From the NCBI GenBank assembly GCA_910588905.1, contig CAJURZ010000001.1, forward strand, positions 163,598 to 207,831: a DNA stretch of 44,234 nt. The letters run 5' to 3'. The notes under the pieces are model-generated. The model ran no database searches and had not been told where the DNA came from. It was given only the letters and a program-made list of their open reading frames with translations. Below, one piece after another: positions 1 to 6,886 of this stretch. Position numbers and translations under genes: made by a program. Source of the DNA: an uncultured Eggerthellaceae bacterium. GTDB lineage: Bacteria; Actinomycetota; Coriobacteriia; Coriobacteriales; Eggerthellaceae. The number at the start of each line of letters is the position of its first letter. The first letter of the stretch is position 1.

Positions 1-651
1 GGGGATATGGATGGTGGAGACGGTGCTCTCAGAGGAGTGATCGGCGGCAACGCGCTGGATGGCCAGGCTCAGGATCTCCCGGGCCTTCTTGTCAGCCTCT
101 GCCTTGGTGCGAGCCTCCACGTCACGGATGACCGCGGCAGATTCGTGGACCACCTCGTCATGGATGGTCTGGAGGAGCTCTTCTTTGGCTTCCTGAGGCG
201 TCATGCCCGCTACCTTCTCAAGACGACGGCTCATCTCAGCCTCAGAGGTGGAGAGCTCAGAAGCGCGCTTATCCAGCTGCCCCTGAAGGGATGAGAGCTG
301 ATGCTCGCGCTTATCCAGGGTCTCTGTCCGGTGATCGAGGGACTGCTCCCGCTGATTGATCCGGTTCTCTGCGTTGCGCACCTCACGGAGACGATCCTTG
401 TTCTCCTCGTCTACCTGCTGCTTATACTTGAGCGCCTCATCCTTGGCTTCGATCTCTGCCTGCCTGCGAAGCGTATCCATCTGGGATTCAGCGTCCTTGA
501 GCATGCGATTGACCTCTTCCTCAGCGTTGCGCTTGAGAGAGGCTGCCTCTTGGGCTGCATTCTTGGCCTTTGTGCTGCCCACGACCCGTGCGATGCCGAA
601 ACCTGCTGCGATGCCCACGATCACAGCCACGATGCCTATCACGAATTCCAT
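1..651 (-). CDS. rny: Ribonuclease Y, N-terminal part (cut by window edge)
   Basis: The 217 codons from the ATG at 649-651 run open to the window edge, so the C-terminal KH and HD catalytic domains are missing here. What is visible is diagnostic of RNase Y: a single N-terminal membrane helix (about residues 3-22, MEFVIGIVAVIVG), then a long charged Glu/Lys/Arg-rich coiled coil (about 30-190). The sequence ends in VSTIHIP, where the KH domain of the family normally begins. RNase Y is a membrane-anchored endoribonuclease that starts mRNA decay. An AGGCAGG ribosome site precedes the ATG. A short hairpin (672-686) and a strong intrinsic terminator (694-721) lie just upstream, with no obvious promoter between terminator and gene. 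Expression may therefore depend on terminator read-through. Confidence 0.93.
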   Translation of the reverse strand, partial: MEFVIGIVAVIVGIAAGFGIARVVGSTKAKNAAQEAASLKRNAEEEVNRMLKDAESQMDTLRRQAEIEAKDEALKYKQQVDEENKDRLREVRNAENRINQREQSLDHRTETLDKREHQLSSLQGQLDKRASELSTSEAEMSRRLEKVAGMTPQEAKEELLQTIHDEVVHESAAVIRDVEARTKAEADKKAREILSLAIQRVAADHSSESTVSTIHIP

Positions 652-693
652 CTTGTACCTGCCTTCACGTCAGCTTCTGCGAAGCTTTGTCTC

Positions 694-721
694 AAAAAAA
701 GAAGTTGGCCTAGGCCAACTT
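694..721 (-). terminator. Intrinsic terminator/attenuator upstream of rny
   Basis: A perfect 20-nt palindrome at 702-721 (AAGTTGGC-CTAG-GCCAACTT) is followed on the minus strand by C and then seven Ts (694-700). This is a textbook Rho-independent terminator for leftward transcription. It sits 42 nt before the rny start codon, so it either ends a separate small RNA or attenuates rny. Confidence 0.85.
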
Positions 722-797
722 GAGCTATCACGCCGGGGCGCCTGGGTATTCGCTTGTTATATGCTGCAGGCACCATGAAGGTACCGATAACTCAATG
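694..797 (-). ncRNA. Candidate structured small RNA or rny leader (about 100 nt)
   Basis: Between the extended -10 at 804-812 and the terminator at 694-721 there is no open reading frame, but there is dense pairing potential. UUGAGUUAUC (786-795) pairs with GAUAGCUCAA (720-729) over 10 bp with one G-U. Inside it, GGUACC (780-785) pairs with GGUGCC (769-774) around a UUCAU loop. GGUGCC could alternatively pair with GGCGCC (737-742), and GUUAU with AUAAC, so two competing folds exist. The closing helix abuts and shares two bases with the terminator stem. I do not recognise a known riboswitch or sRNA class. It could be a free sRNA or a switchable leader controlling rny. Pairings are read by eye and not energy-minimised. 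Confidence 0.55.
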
Positions 798-803
798 GGC
801 CAG

Positions 804-812
804 ATTATAGCA
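804..812 (-). promoter_or_regulatory. Extended -10 promoter for the rny leader RNA
   Basis: On the minus strand the sequence TGC-TATAAT (804-812) is a consensus -10 with the extended TGn element. No good -35 is visible, as is usual for extended -10 promoters. It lies about 55 nt after the recX stop codon and would start RNA near position 797. Confidence 0.7.
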
Positions 813-867
813 AAGCCTCCCCTACCGTACATCCGTATCATGGATCCTGCACGCAACGGACACTGAT

Positions 868-1389
868 TCAGTGACCAGCGGCAAGATGAGCCTCTTTGGC
901 ATAGGCTGAAGAGGCATCAGAAGCTATGTCAGGAGAATACCCCGCCGCGATGAGCTTCTTATAGGCGGCTCCGCGAACATTCTTGGACCGAGTGGGATGG
1001 CGACGCAGAAGATCTAGGGCTCTATCCAGCATCCCCGCTTCCTCATCTTCCTGGAATGCCTGGAAGGCTTCCAGATCCTCAGGAATCAGCCCAAGGCTCT
1101 CCACTTCCCTCAAGGCAAAGGAGAGCCCTTTGCCTTGGCTGAGGGTGGTACGGATGAGGCAGTTGCAATAGCGGACATCGTCTACGGCACCTATCCGCTG
1201 AGCACTGTCCAATGCCTCTGCTATAGCCTGAGAGGAGAAGCCCTTCCTGGACAACTTCGCTGTCATCTTGGCGCTTGATACCTCACGGGCACTGGCAAAA
1301 CGGAGGATCAGATCATAGGCCCTTCGCACCTGCTCCTCATGGGGCAGCTGGAGAGGCTCAGGGGCTGAGAAGCCCTCCTCGTAGGTCAT
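868..1389 (-). CDS. recX: Regulatory protein RecX
   Basis: This 173-residue protein matches the RecX family in size and in its repeated three-helix modules (for example KMTAKLSRKGFSSQAIAEAL near residues 41-60, and a C-terminal YKKLIAAGYSPDIA). RecX binds RecA filaments and limits their growth. Its ATG overlaps the recA stop by 4 nt (ATGA), so the two are almost certainly co-transcribed and translationally coupled from the recA promoter. After its stop there is a new promoter (804-812) for the next unit. Confidence 0.92.
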   Translation of the reverse strand: MTYEEGFSAPEPLQLPHEEQVRRAYDLILRFASAREVSSAKMTAKLSRKGFSSQAIAEALDSAQRIGAVDDVRYCNCLIRTTLSQGKGLSFALREVESLGLIPEDLEAFQAFQEDEEAGMLDRALDLLRRHPTRSKNVRGAAYKKLIAAGYSPDIASDASSAYAKEAHLAAGH

Positions 1390-2423
1390 GCGACGCTCTC
1401 ATTCGCAGGGATGACGGGATCAGCACCGGCTCCAGGGATGTTGTAGTGCTGACGCACCTTGGCTTCGATCTCATCCCGGATGTCAGGGTTCTCCTTCAAC
1501 GTTGCCTTGGCAGCTTCCCTGCCCTGGCCGAGCTTCTCATCCTCATAGGTATACCAAGCACCGCTCTTCTTGGCCACACCGCAATCAACAGCCATGTCTA
1601 TGATGCACCCTTCCTTGGAGATGCCCTCACCGAACATGAGATCGAATTCGGCCTGACGGAAGGGAGGGGCCACCTTGTTCTTGACGATCTTAGCGCGGAC
1701 CCGATTGCCCACTACTTCCCCATTGACCTTGATGGATTCTATCCGGCGGATATCGATGCGAACGCTGGAGAAAAACTTGAGCGCCCGACCGCCTGTGGTG
1801 GTCTCAGGTGAGCCGAACATGACGCCGATCTTCTCACGGAGCTGATTGATGAATATGCACGTGGTGTTGGACTTGGAGAGGGACCCGGCCAGCTTGCGGA
1901 GCGCTTGGGACATGAGGCGCGCCTGGAGGCCCACGGTGGTATCCCCCATCTCCCCTTCGATCTCAGCCCGGGGGACCAAAGCGGCCACGGAGTCTACGAC
2001 GACGCAGTCAACGGCCCCGGAGCGCACGAGCATATCGCAGATCTCAAGAGCCTGTTCCCCTGTGTCCGGTTGGGAGATGAGCACCTCGTCTATATCCACC
2101 CCCAACTTGGCTGCATAGACCGGATCCAAAGCATGCTCTGCGTCTATGAAGGCCACGATGCCGTCCTGGGCCTGGCACTCCGCCAGGATCTGGAGCGCAA
2201 GGGTGGTCTTACCGCTGGACTCAGGACCATAGATCTCAACGATGCGGCCCTTCGGCACGCCCCCGATGCCCAAGGAGACATCCAAGGGGAGCGCACCCGT
2301 GGGGATAGCGGCGATATTCAGATCAGCATCGCTCTCGCCCAACTTCATGATGGAGCCTTTGCCGAACTTCTTATGGATCTGATCAGTGGTGGATCTCAAA
2401 AGCTCATCCCGGGAGAGGTTCAT
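1386..2423 (-). CDS. recA: Recombinase RecA
   Basis: A 345-residue RecA of normal length. It has the Walker A motif GPESSGKT (about residues 67-74), the Walker B stretch CVVVDSVAAL, and the conserved MFGSPETTTGG L2-loop region. RecA forms ATP-dependent filaments on single-stranded DNA for recombination and triggers LexA self-cleavage. An in-frame upstream extension exists, but the ATG at 2423 has an AAGGAG ribosome site and the family-typical N-terminus, so it is the start chosen. A promoter with an embedded LexA-type box lies at 2467-2494. Confidence 0.97.
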   Translation of the reverse strand: MNLSRDELLRSTTDQIHKKFGKGSIMKLGESDADLNIAAIPTGALPLDVSLGIGGVPKGRIVEIYGPESSGKTTLALQILAECQAQDGIVAFIDAEHALDPVYAAKLGVDIDEVLISQPDTGEQALEICDMLVRSGAVDCVVVDSVAALVPRAEIEGEMGDTTVGLQARLMSQALRKLAGSLSKSNTTCIFINQLREKIGVMFGSPETTTGGRALKFFSSVRIDIRRIESIKVNGEVVGNRVRAKIVKNKVAPPFRQAEFDLMFGEGISKEGCIIDMAVDCGVAKKSGAWYTYEDEKLGQGREAAKATLKENPDIRDEIEAKVRQHYNIPGAGADPVIPANESVA

Positions 2424-2466
2424 CGGTGCTCCTTGTCTGTTTGTATTCCCTTTGACCGATATCCTT

Positions 2467-2494
2467 ATTATACGAACAGATGTTTGCAAGTCAA
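2467..2494 (-). promoter_or_regulatory. recA promoter
   Basis: On the minus strand TTGACT (2489-2494) and a perfect TATAAT (2467-2472) are separated by 16 bp. The start codon of recA follows about 44 nt downstream. The spacer is occupied by the LexA-like box listed separately. Confidence 0.82.
2473..2486. promoter_or_regulatory. Probable LexA (SOS) box in the recA promoter
   Basis: CGAACAGATGTTTG fits the Gram-positive SOS box core GAAC-N4-GTTC with one mismatch (GTTT). It fills the spacer between the -35 and -10, where a bound repressor would block polymerase. LexA control of recA is standard, so this is the expected site. Confidence 0.75.
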
Positions 2495-2547
2495 GAAGGG
2501 TTCGAAAATCGGTACGGTCAACGTCTCTCAGACAATGCTAACCAGAG

Positions 2548-2660
2548 GATCTAACCTATCCGTGTCAGCCATCCATCGGATCCCCGTCAAGGATCGCACG
2601 CAGATCAGCAACCGATCCGCTCGGATCCCACCAGGGATCTGACGCTTTTGGCCCAAGATC
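2548..2660. repeat. GATC-rich, roughly helically phased cluster upstream of recA
   Basis: Eight GATC tetramers begin at 2548, 2579, 2592, 2603, 2614, 2624, 2636 and 2657. Six successive ones are 10-13 bp apart and the last gap (21 bp) is about two turns, so they lie roughly on one helix face. Several share a CGGATC or GGATCC context. GATCCC-ACCA-GGGATC (2624-2639) can fold as a hairpin but has no T-run. The block fills the non-coding gap between the cinA stop and the recA promoter. Function unknown. Confidence 0.5.
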
Positions 2661-2672
2661 ACGCTACCGCCG

Positions 2673-3830
2673 TCATCGGTTCTCTATCAGATCCTTCAGG
2701 ATCTCTAGAGCTTTGAGCGTCGTCTTGAGACGGATCTCCTCCCGCGTCCCCGTGAAGAGCTCTTGCTGGGACCCTTCTTCGCCCTGGCACCAGTATCCGA
2801 TGAAGACGCACCCTACCGGCTTCCCCGGCTCAGCTCCCCCCGGTCCCGCGATACCCGTGACGGCAACGGCGATATCAGAGCCGGTACAGGCCGCAGCACC
2901 CCGGGCCATCTCCCGTGCCACTTGGCCGTCCACCGCCCCCTCCCGCGCCAAGAGGTCTCCGTCGACATCCAGGAGATGCTCCTTGACCGAGAGGGCATAG
3001 CTCACCACCCCACCCAGGACGGCTGCAGAGCTCCCTGGAACAGAGGTGAGGAAGGTGGATATCATGCCCCCCGTGAGGCTCTCGGCGGTGGATATCGTGC
3101 AACGGCGATCCACAGAGAGGTGCACCACCTCTTCCGCCAAAGCGGCAGCCTGCTCCTCCAGAGACGACATCCCTGCATCAGCAGGGCTCTCATCCTCTTT
3201 GGTGGCAGAGACGATCAAGGGCCAAGCCTTCGAGAGGTAATCCACCATAGAGAGCACCGTGAAGAAGAGAGCGGCGATCATCACAGCCCAAGAGCAGAGA
3301 TACAAAGGATCATGGAGAGATGGGGCCGTATAGGGCGAATGGATGGTGTCCTTCAACAAGAACAGAACGATAGCCACGATCTGGAGCACCGTCTTCACCT
3401 TGCCGTACCAACTGGCTGCGATGACCACGCCCTTGGAAGCCGCCATCATCCGTACGCCAGACACGATGAACTCTCGGGCTAAGATGATGAGCACCGGCCA
3501 AGAAGGGAGCACTTGGAGCTCTATGAGCGCCAGAAGGGCAGCAGAGACGAGGATCTTATCCGCCAACGGGTCCATGAACTTGCCGAAGTCGGTCACCTCC
3601 TGGCGACTGCGGGCCAGATATCCGTCCACCCAATCCGTACAGGAGATGATGATGAACAGGATGACCGCCAAGAAGGACTTGATCTGATCGTCTATCAGAT
3701 GGGCCAATCCGAACCAGTGAGGCCAGGGGCTCAGGAGCGCCACCACGAAAACGGGGACCAGGCAGATCCTGATCACCGTGACCACATTTGCGGGAGTCCA
3801 GAGGCCCGGAGCGGGCTGCTTCGCACTCAC
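2673..3830 (-). CDS. pgsA: PgsA-CinA fusion: phosphatidylglycerophosphate synthase fused to a nicotinamide-nucleotide amidase domain
   Basis: One open frame of 385 residues holds two enzymes. Residues 1 to about 200 are a CDP-alcohol phosphatidyltransferase with the D66-x2-D69-G-x2-A-R74-x8-G83-x3-D87-x3-D91 signature and several membrane helices. It is expected to make phosphatidylglycerophosphate from CDP-diacylglycerol and glycerol-3-phosphate. Residues about 220-385 are a CinA C-terminal domain (PncC type) with AESLTGG near 250 and TGIAGPGG near 325, expected to deamidate NMN in the cytosol. The start is a GTG directly after the rimO stop, with a purine-rich AAGGGGAAG site. The two are often adjacent genes in other Gram-positive bacteria; here there is no stop between them. 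The cinA N-terminal domain is absent. Confidence 0.9.
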   Translation of the reverse strand: MSAKQPAPGLWTPANVVTVIRICLVPVFVVALLSPWPHWFGLAHLIDDQIKSFLAVILFIIISCTDWVDGYLARSRQEVTDFGKFMDPLADKILVSAALLALIELQVLPSWPVLIILAREFIVSGVRMMAASKGVVIAASWYGKVKTVLQIVAIVLFLLKDTIHSPYTAPSLHDPLYLCSWAVMIAALFFTVLSMVDYLSKAWPLIVSATKEDESPADAGMSSLEEQAAALAEEVVHLSVDRRCTISTAESLTGGMISTFLTSVPGSSAAVLGGVVSYALSVKEHLLDVDGDLLAREGAVDGQVAREMARGAAACTGSDIAVAVTGIAGPGGAEPGKPVGCVFIGYWCQGEEGSQQELFTGTREEIRLKTTLKALEILKDLIENR

Positions 3831-5108
3831 TTAGACTTCCCCTTCCATGTCATAGAGAAGGGTATCGCTGATGCAGACGCTCAGGACATCACCCACAGCT
3901 CCTCTATCAAGGAACGTGATGCCATCCACCTCTGGGGCTTGGCAGGCTGCCCGACCGAAGAGCTGGCCGTCCTCCTCAGCCCCCTCCACCAGAACCTCTT
4001 GCGTGCTCCCGACTCGCTGGGATATGAGGGAGGAACTCACGCTATCCGCCAGATCCCTCAGTTCCCGAGCGCGCATCTGCTTGACCTCTTCCGGCACCTG
4101 GTCTGGCAGCTCGGCCGCTCGAGTGCCCTCTTCAGGAGAATAGGCGAAGACACCTACGTAATGGAAGAGCCCCTCCTCTACGAAGGAGAGCAGCTCCTCG
4201 AAATCCTCTTCGGTCTCTCCAGGGAAACCGGTCATGAGGGTGGTCCTGAGGGTGACGTCCGGCAGTACCTCATGCACCCGCTCTATCAGCCTTCGGAAGC
4301 CCTCGGCTGAGCCTTTGCGGTGCATGGCGCTCAGGATGCGAGGGTTCACGTGCTGGAGCGGGATATCCAGATAGGGGCAGATATTGGGATGGGCAGCCAT
4401 GACGGCCAACAGGCGATCGGTCACCCCTTCAGGTTCGGTGTACATGAGACGGAACCGGACCATGGGAAGCTTCTCAGCAAGTTGCTCGAGGAGCCAAGCG
4501 ATGTCTTGGTCACCCTCGAGGTCTTGACCCCAGATACCCGTATCCTGACCGATGAGCACGATCTCCTTCGTCCCCCGCCGGGCTAGGTCTTGGGCTTCTC
4601 CCAAGATGCGCTCCTGCGGGAAGCTGTGGTACCGGCCGCGGATCAGGGGGATGGTGCAGAAGGAGCACCAACGATCGCAACCGTCGGATATCTTGAGGTA
4701 GGCCCAAACGGGTGCCGGGGCGGCCGTTGCGGCCTGACCGGTAGGGACCGGGATCCCGAGAGCCTCGCAGACCACTGCGACGATATCGTCCTCCTGGCTG
4801 CAGGGAACGAAGCGGTCAGCCTCTGGGAGCGCCTCTGCCAGATCGGCCCCATAGCGAGAGGCCATGCATCCACAGAGGATGAGGGGCCGCTTAGCAACCC
4901 CCTCATCCAGACTGGCGATATCCAATACCGCATCGATGCTCTCTTCCGTGGCTGCACGGATGAACGAGCACGTGTTCACAATGGCCACATCGCTCTCATC
5001 AAGCTCATCGGTCACGGTGAACCCTGCCTGGTGCAGGCGATCAGCCATATCCCGGCTGTCTACCTCGTTCTTGGCGCACCCGAGGGTTTCGAAGAAGACC
5101 TGGGGCAT
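3831..5108 (-). CDS. rimO: Ribosomal protein S12 methylthiotransferase RimO
   Basis: A 425-residue radical SAM methylthiotransferase. The N-terminal UPF0004 domain carries the family signature FFETLGCAKNEVDS, NTCSF and CGCMA (three cluster-binding cysteines). The radical SAM motif is CDRWCSFC near residue 145, and a TRAM domain closes the C-terminus. LGCAKNEVDS points to RimO (beta-methylthiolation of S12 Asp88) rather than MiaB or MtaB. The start is ambiguous: ATG at 5108 gives the family-typical N-terminus, whereas a TTG at 5117 would add three residues. Neither has a strong ribosome site. It follows yajQ by about 10 nt and abuts pgsA-cinA, so these are probably co-transcribed. Confidence 0.93.
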   Translation of the reverse strand: MPQVFFETLGCAKNEVDSRDMADRLHQAGFTVTDELDESDVAIVNTCSFIRAATEESIDAVLDIASLDEGVAKRPLILCGCMASRYGADLAEALPEADRFVPCSQEDDIVAVVCEALGIPVPTGQAATAAPAPVWAYLKISDGCDRWCSFCTIPLIRGRYHSFPQERILGEAQDLARRGTKEIVLIGQDTGIWGQDLEGDQDIAWLLEQLAEKLPMVRFRLMYTEPEGVTDRLLAVMAAHPNICPYLDIPLQHVNPRILSAMHRKGSAEGFRRLIERVHEVLPDVTLRTTLMTGFPGETEEDFEELLSFVEEGLFHYVGVFAYSPEEGTRAAELPDQVPEEVKQMRARELRDLADSVSSSLISQRVGSTQEVLVEGAEEDGQLFGRAACQAPEVDGITFLDRGAVGDVLSVCISDTLLYDMEGEV

Positions 5109-5118
5109 GGATCTCAAG

Positions 5119-5616
5119 CTAGCGGTAGTTGACGTACTGAAGAGGTTGCCCGAAATCCGCCGCTTTGAGATGAGCGATCACATCCTGGAGCGTATCGCGG
5201 GACTGGGAGGAAACGCGGATCTTATCCCCTTCTACCTGGGTCTTGATCTTCATCTTCAGGCCCTTGAGATCCTTGTTGATCTTGCCGAGCGTATCCTTGT
5301 CTATGCCGCTCACGATGGAGGCCTCGCGCTTGACCTTGCCGCCCGAGACGCTCTGGGGATCAGACCAGCGCACCGCGCCCAGATCTATCCCCCGCTTCAC
5401 GAACTTGCTGCTCAAGATATCCATGACCTGGCTGCAGACGAAATCAGAGGGAGCAACGAGGGTGATCTCATGCTTCTGCTTATCGAGCATCATATCCACA
5501 TCGGCATCTTTGAGGTCATAGCGCTGCTTCAGCTCCTTGGCTGCCTGCTGATAGGCATTGTCGACCTCTTGCATATCCACCTGGGAGACGATATCGAAGC
5601 TGCATTCTTTCGCCAT
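5119..5616 (-). CDS. yajQ: YajQ family nucleotide-binding protein
   Basis: A 165-residue protein matching the UPF0234/YajQ family over its whole length. It opens with CSFDIVSQVDMQEVDNA and includes the conserved RYDLKD segment. Family members bind nucleotides (GTP, and cyclic-di-GMP in some proteobacteria); the role in actinobacteria is not established. An AAAGGATC ribosome site precedes the ATG. A small hairpin (5637-5654) lies in the 71-bp gap upstream. Confidence 0.9.
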   Translation of the reverse strand: MAKECSFDIVSQVDMQEVDNAYQQAAKELKQRYDLKDADVDMMLDKQKHEITLVAPSDFVCSQVMDILSSKFVKRGIDLGAVRWSDPQSVSGGKVKREASIVSGIDKDTLGKINKDLKGLKMKIKTQVEGDKIRVSSQSRDTLQDVIAHLKAADFGQPLQYVNYR

Positions 5617-5636
5617 GGGTGATCCTTTCTCTCGAT

Positions 5637-5654
5637 GGTGCGCCCATACGCACC
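5637..5654 (-). other. Short hairpin in the yajQ leader
   Basis: GGTGCG-TATGGG-CGCACC forms a perfect 6-bp stem about 20 nt before the yajQ start. It has no T-run, so it is not a good terminator. It may be a transcript-stabilising or processing structure between the RodZ-like gene and yajQ. Confidence 0.4.
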
Positions 5655-5687
5655 GAATGCATTACCGAAGATTTAACCAGAACGACG

Positions 5688-6860
5688 CTAGCTTGCGCGA
5701 GCAGAAGATGAACTGTTACCGGACGCGGCTGCGCTGGAAGCGTCAGAGGAGGAAGCAGCGCTGGAGGAGCTGGCATCATCATCCCCGCTGTCATGCTCCT
5801 GCTTCCATTGGGCGAGGATGGCCGGGAAATCCACGACGTAGGTGTAGTTAGTGCCTGTCTTCGCAGGCGAGGCCTTGACCTCTTCGCCATCAAGGGTGAG
5901 CGTGATGGGCGTGATGTTAGCCGTCTCGAAGGTGAGCGTTCCCGTCACTTCGAAATCTTGGGAGAAGGGTCCCTCGGCCACAGCCGCATAGACCGGCGTC
6001 TTGTTCCCATCCATATAGACCTGGACCCAGGATTCCTGGCCGTCAGCAACGCTGAAGGAGAAGATGGCGCTGGTGGGCGCCGTCTCAACGGGAGCAGGTA
6101 CGCTGCCGTTGGCATCAGAGGTATCCGTGAGGCCGGAGATGGGGATATCGGGGACATCATCAACGGATTGCTTGCCCCCATTGAAGAGCACCACAGCCAC
6201 GATGATGAGCACCACGGCTGCCACCACGACACCAAGGACGACGGGGAGATTCAGGCCCGCCAAGCTGAAGGACGACCCCCGTGAAGGGTGGCTCTGACCG
6301 CCCAATCCTGAGGCCATGTCAGCCTGGATGAAGGAGTGTCCCACGCGGGCATCGCGATGGGAGGAGCTGCCGAAGGAGGGAAAGCCGCCAGGAAAAGACG
6401 CCTTCGAGCGACGGGAGCCGCGCGGAGCATCCGGGAGGGCTTGAGACCGCTCCCGAGGAAGGCGCCGAGAGGCATCGAAGGACGTGGTATGCCCGCGCTC
6501 CGTCCGAGCCCGGCGATCCCGACCCGCATCGTCAAGGGAGATGGAGCGGCTGCGGGCAGGAGCAGGACGATCGCTGCGACTGGGCCGCCGACTCCTTTGA
6601 GCGCCCCCGCTCTCCCCCTGCTCCCGCTCAGCGAGGTACTGGCTGCTGATGGCCTCTTCGTCGAGCCCCACCTTGCGAGCATAGGCCCTGACCATGTTCT
6701 TGGAATAGCCGTGGGCGGGCATCTTGCGGAAGTCAGCGGATTCTATGGCACGGACGATATCAGGGCGGATATGCAGAGCCCGGGCCATGGAGACGAGGTC
6801 TATCCCCTGGCGCTCCCGGGCGTCTCGCAACCGATCCCCATATGACCTGCCCTCTGCCAT
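5688..6860 (-). CDS. RodZ-like helix-turn-helix membrane protein
   Basis: This 390-residue protein has the RodZ architecture. A cytoplasmic Xre-like helix-turn-helix (about residues 5-80, GDRLRDARERQGIDL, ending in GYSKNMVRAYARKVGLD) is followed by a long Arg/Ser-rich linker. One membrane helix lies at about 208-231. The external C-terminal region has the DUF4115 fold signature (WVQVYMDGNKTPVY and FETANITPITLTLDG) and ends in a Ser/Ala tail. RodZ links MreB to the wall-synthesis machinery. Here the gene is unlinked from mreB at the far end of the window. It lies 26 bp after ftsK, with a GGGGAG ribosome site. The low-complexity linker and tail are typical for exported actinobacterial proteins. 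Confidence 0.85.
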   Translation of the reverse strand: MAEGRSYGDRLRDARERQGIDLVSMARALHIRPDIVRAIESADFRKMPAHGYSKNMVRAYARKVGLDEEAISSQYLAEREQGESGGAQRSRRPSRSDRPAPARSRSISLDDAGRDRRARTERGHTTSFDASRRLPRERSQALPDAPRGSRRSKASFPGGFPSFGSSSHRDARVGHSFIQADMASGLGGQSHPSRGSSFSLAGLNLPVVLGVVVAAVVLIIVAVVLFNGGKQSVDDVPDIPISGLTDTSDANGSVPAPVETAPTSAIFSFSVADGQESWVQVYMDGNKTPVYAAVAEGPFSQDFEVTGTLTFETANITPITLTLDGEEVKASPAKTGTNYTYVVDFPAILAQWKQEHDSGDDDASSSSAASSSDASSAAASGNSSSSARAS

Positions 6861-6886
6861 GCTCCCCTTACCCTTGGGCTCGAACC

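Noticed and set aside
301..778. Plus-strand open frames of 140 codons over the rny region
   Set aside because: They lie opposite the RNase Y coiled coil, which has a clear start and ribosome site on the other strand. Composition is low-complexity Leu/Ser-rich, as expected for a shadow.
694..812. tRNA, SRP RNA or a known riboswitch in the rny leader
   Set aside because: The closing helix is suggestive, but there is no T-loop, anticodon arm, SRP apical motif or recognisable ligand-binding core of the common riboswitch classes.
2623..2640. GATCCC-ACCA-GGGATC hairpin as a terminator after pgsA-cinA
   Set aside because: The stem is only 6 bp and no T-run follows on either strand. It is better explained as part of the GATC cluster.
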